Assembly (NCBI GenBank): GCA_934358405.1
Contig: CAKRKL010000092.1
Location: 1 to 7,618, forward strand
Source: an uncultured Blautia sp.
Lineage (GTDB): Bacteria; Bacillota; Clostridia; Lachnospirales; Lachnospiraceae
DNA length: 7,618 nt
Direction: 5' to 3'
Positions 5,748-7,618 of this stretch are shown piece after piece (positions within the stretch are counted from its first letter, which is position 1; each line of letters opens with the position of its first letter). The notes under the pieces were generated by a model. It had not been told where the DNA came from and did not search any database. It was given only the letters and a program-made list of their open reading frames with translations. Made by a program: the position numbers and the translations under genes.

Positions 5748-7618
5748 TCAGCTCTCCAATAGCTTCCTTGCGTAAATTCCCTGGGAATAAACAGCTTGCT
5801 CTGCCGCTTTCTCCTTTTCTGCTAAGATGTCTCCCTGAATATCCATCAGGCACTCTAGCAGAAGGGGATTAAAGGTTCCGCATTCTCCGGCAAGAATCAT
5901 TTCTATCGCCTTTTCATGAGTGAATGCTTTTTTATATACCCGTTCGCTTGTAAGTGCATCATATACATCAGCTACTGAAACAACCTGCGCTGCGATGGGA
6001 ATCTCTTCTCCTTTTAGTCCGTCCGGATACCCCTTTCCATCATAGCGTTCATGATGCCATCTGCAAATCTGGTAAGCAACCTTAACAAGATCTTCATCCT
6101 GATATACGCCGAGTCCCTTCAGCATGGAAGCACCGATCAGGGTATGCTTCTTCATTTCTGCAAATTCTTCATCAGTAAGTCTGCCTGGTTTATTCAGAAT
6201 TTTTTCATCAATTCCCACCTTACCGATATCATGAAGTGCAGACGCAATTGTAATCATATACTGATCAGACCACTGAAGATGATATCTATCTGTCTTTTGT
6301 ACAAGTCTTTCCAGTAAAAGTCCGGTAAATCTCTTGATGTGCTGAACATGAAGTCCGCTCTCTCCATTTCGGAATTCTACAATGTGACTGAGGATATCTA
6401 TCAAAATCTGACTGTTTTTTTCTTTTTCCCGAATTTGATCCGTTACAAGTGTGATTAGGCGCCTCTGTTTTACGTATAACTTAATAGTATTATATACACG
6501 CCGATAAACAACCTTTGAATCAAATGGACGGCTAATGTAGTCAGAGACTCCCAATTCGTAAGCACGGCGTATATATGATTCTGTCTCTTCACTGGAAATC
6601 ATAATAACCGGAATATCCTCCAACCAATGGTTTCGGTTCATTTCCTCCAGGACTGCAAAGCCATCCATGCCTGGCATAACAATGTCCAGCAATACCAGCG
6701 AGATTCCTGCACCATACTGTCGCAGCAATGAAATACACTCCTCCCCGCTGCGAGCCTCCATAGTCTTAAAATCCGGGTGCAGGATCTCAGCTAGTATTTC
6801 ACGATTCAGTTCAGCATCATCTACAATCAGAATCTGCTGCTTCAGCGCATCATGCTCAATCTTTGTACCACCTTCGGTTCCATCCTTGCCTTCGCTTGAC
6901 TCAGTCACCACCAGATTCTTACGTGTCTTTGCCTGATACATAAATCGGTCAGCTCTTCCCACAACACTTTCAATAGTCTCGTCAGCTGCAGCGATGGTAC
7001 CTCCAATACTTACAGAGAGCTGTATTCTGGTATATCCAGGTATTGTGGTTTCGTGAATTTTATCAAGAATCTTCTGCAGTCTGCGCGTGAACTCAAGTGC
7101 TGTTACTCCGGGAATGATCAGAAGAAATTCGTCCCCACCATAGCGAACCAGTATATCCGTTTTGCGGATATGTCTTAGGATCACTTTAGCCACAGCCGTA
7201 AGAGCCATATCTCCAGCCTTATGTCCATATGTATCATTATACAGCTTAAAATCATCCAGATCGATCATCGCAATACCCGCCGGACCCTTTTGATTTTTCA
7301 GTTCTTCCTCGAAGTAACGTCTGTTATAAACTTTTGTTAAAACATCACTATACAATCGATCCGTATAGCCTGTAAGATTGCCGACCAGGCGTTCCCTGTC
7401 TTCCTGTGCGATCAAAGAATTCTTATCCATAAGTTTAAGCATTTCCATAACATATGGCTTTCCATCGATTTCCAGATATTTAACCATAATCTGGTAAATA
7501 TCATTTCCAATAAATTCCAGCCTGGACAGTTCTTCTTTTTTACAAAAAGCCTCTAGTGCCACACATTCTGCACATGGGTGTTCAAAGCACAGTCCACTCG
7601 CACAGTTCTCCAAACCAC
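5748..7618 (-). CDS. GGDEF-REC-HD-GYP cyclic-di-GMP turnover protein (5' end outside window)
   Basis: The frame is open to the window edge. A TTG at 7613 is the first possible start but has no room for a visible ribosome binding site, so the true start probably lies outside. Residues are counted from that TTG. The N-terminus has C4, C9, C14, C17 and C24, then a PAS-like stretch to about 85. The GGDEF domain (about 86-235) has DLDDFKLYNDTYGHKAGD, intact GGDEF (159-163) and the inhibitory RxxD site (150-153). REC (about 260-380) has D265/D266 and phosphoacceptor D310 in LLDIVMPGMDG, but SRPF places R362 where lysine is usual. HD-GYP (about 400-595) has H461-D462 and the full HHERYDGKGYP (520-530). 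Both catalytic centres therefore look functional: synthesis of cyclic di-GMP and its hydrolysis. No membrane segment is seen, so it is cytoplasmic. It lies 4 nt upstream of the kinase gene in the same operon. Confidence 0.92.
   Translation of the reverse strand, partial: GLENCASGLCFEHPCAECVALEAFCKKEELSRLEFIGNDIYQIMVKYLEIDGKPYVMEMLKLMDKNSLIAQEDRERLVGNLTGYTDRLYSDVLTKVYNRRYFEEELKNQKGPAGIAMIDLDDFKLYNDTYGHKAGDMALTAVAKVILRHIRKTDILVRYGGDEFLLIIPGVTALEFTRRLQKILDKIHETTIPGYTRIQLSVSIGGTIAAADETIESVVGRADRFMYQAKTRKNLVVTESSEGKDGTEGGTKIEHDALKQQILIVDDAELNREILAEILHPDFKTMEARSGEECISLLRQYGAGISLVLLDIVMPGMDGFAVLEEMNRNHWLEDIPVIMISSEETESYIRRAYELGVSDYISRPFDSKVVYRRVYNTIKLYVKQRRLITLVTDQIREKEKNSQILIDILSHIVEFRNGESGLHVQHIKRFTGLLLERLVQKTDRYHLQWSDQYMITIASALHDIGKVGIDEKILNKPGRLTDEEFAEMKKHTLIGASMLKGLGVYQDEDLVKVAYQICRWHHERYDGKGYPDGLKGEEIPIAAQVVSVADVYDALTSERVYKKAFTHEKAIEMILAGECGTFNPLLLECLMDIQGDILAEKEKAAEQAVYSQGIYARKLLES

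Noticed and set aside
1..7618. CRISPR arrays, tRNA or rRNA genes, insertion sequences, attachment sites
   Set aside because: No regularly spaced repeats, cloverleaf sequences, transposase motifs or flanking inverted repeats were seen on reading both strands.

Overview
The window looks like chromosomal DNA from a low-to-moderate GC Firmicute, most likely a gut Lachnospiraceae member of the Blautia/Dorea kind. This rests on strong AGGAGG-type ribosome binding sites, AT-rich intergenic DNA, YesM/YesN-type two-component proteins, a GntR-headed LacI-type (AraR-like) regulator, and the REC subfamily fused to GGDEF and HD-GYP domains. The genus is inference; no marker gene is present.

Layout from left to right. 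Bases 1-52 hold the first 17 codons of a leftward gene with a signal peptide, probably an exported sugar-binding protein. Bases 53-534 are an AT-rich divergent control region. It has a candidate leftward promoter, candidate rightward promoters, and an 11-bp direct repeat at a 31-bp period, one copy of which lies in a 16-bp palindrome. Bases 535-1644 (+) encode an AraR-like GntR/LacI hybrid repressor. From 7618 down to 1658 (-) runs a tight four-gene operon: a GGDEF-REC-HD-GYP cyclic-di-GMP protein (5' end outside the window), a YesM/LytS-type histidine kinase, a membrane-anchored YtfQ-like sugar-binding protein, and a YesN-type AraC-family response regulator. The spacings are +4, -4 and -26 nt. 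The operon converges on the repressor gene with a 13-bp gap. Its apparent intrinsic terminator lies inside the 3' coding end of the repressor gene.

How the genes probably work together. The binding protein has an N-terminal membrane segment but no lipobox cysteine, and it is encoded between the kinase and the regulator. This matches the three-component sugar sensors typified by XylFII-LytS-YesN of Clostridium beijerinckii, in which an anchored binding protein passes ligand binding to the kinase. Here the binding protein resembles the galactofuranose-binding protein YtfQ rather than a xylose-binding protein. The likely ligand is therefore galactofuranose or a related furanose or aldose. The phosphorylated YesN-type regulator would then activate the exported-protein gene at the left edge, with the AraR-like repressor acting on the same divergent region.

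The most notable point is that the first visible gene of this operon is a protein with apparently intact cyclic-di-GMP synthase and phosphodiesterase domains and its own receiver domain. This raises the possibility that sugar sensing is wired directly to cyclic-di-GMP.
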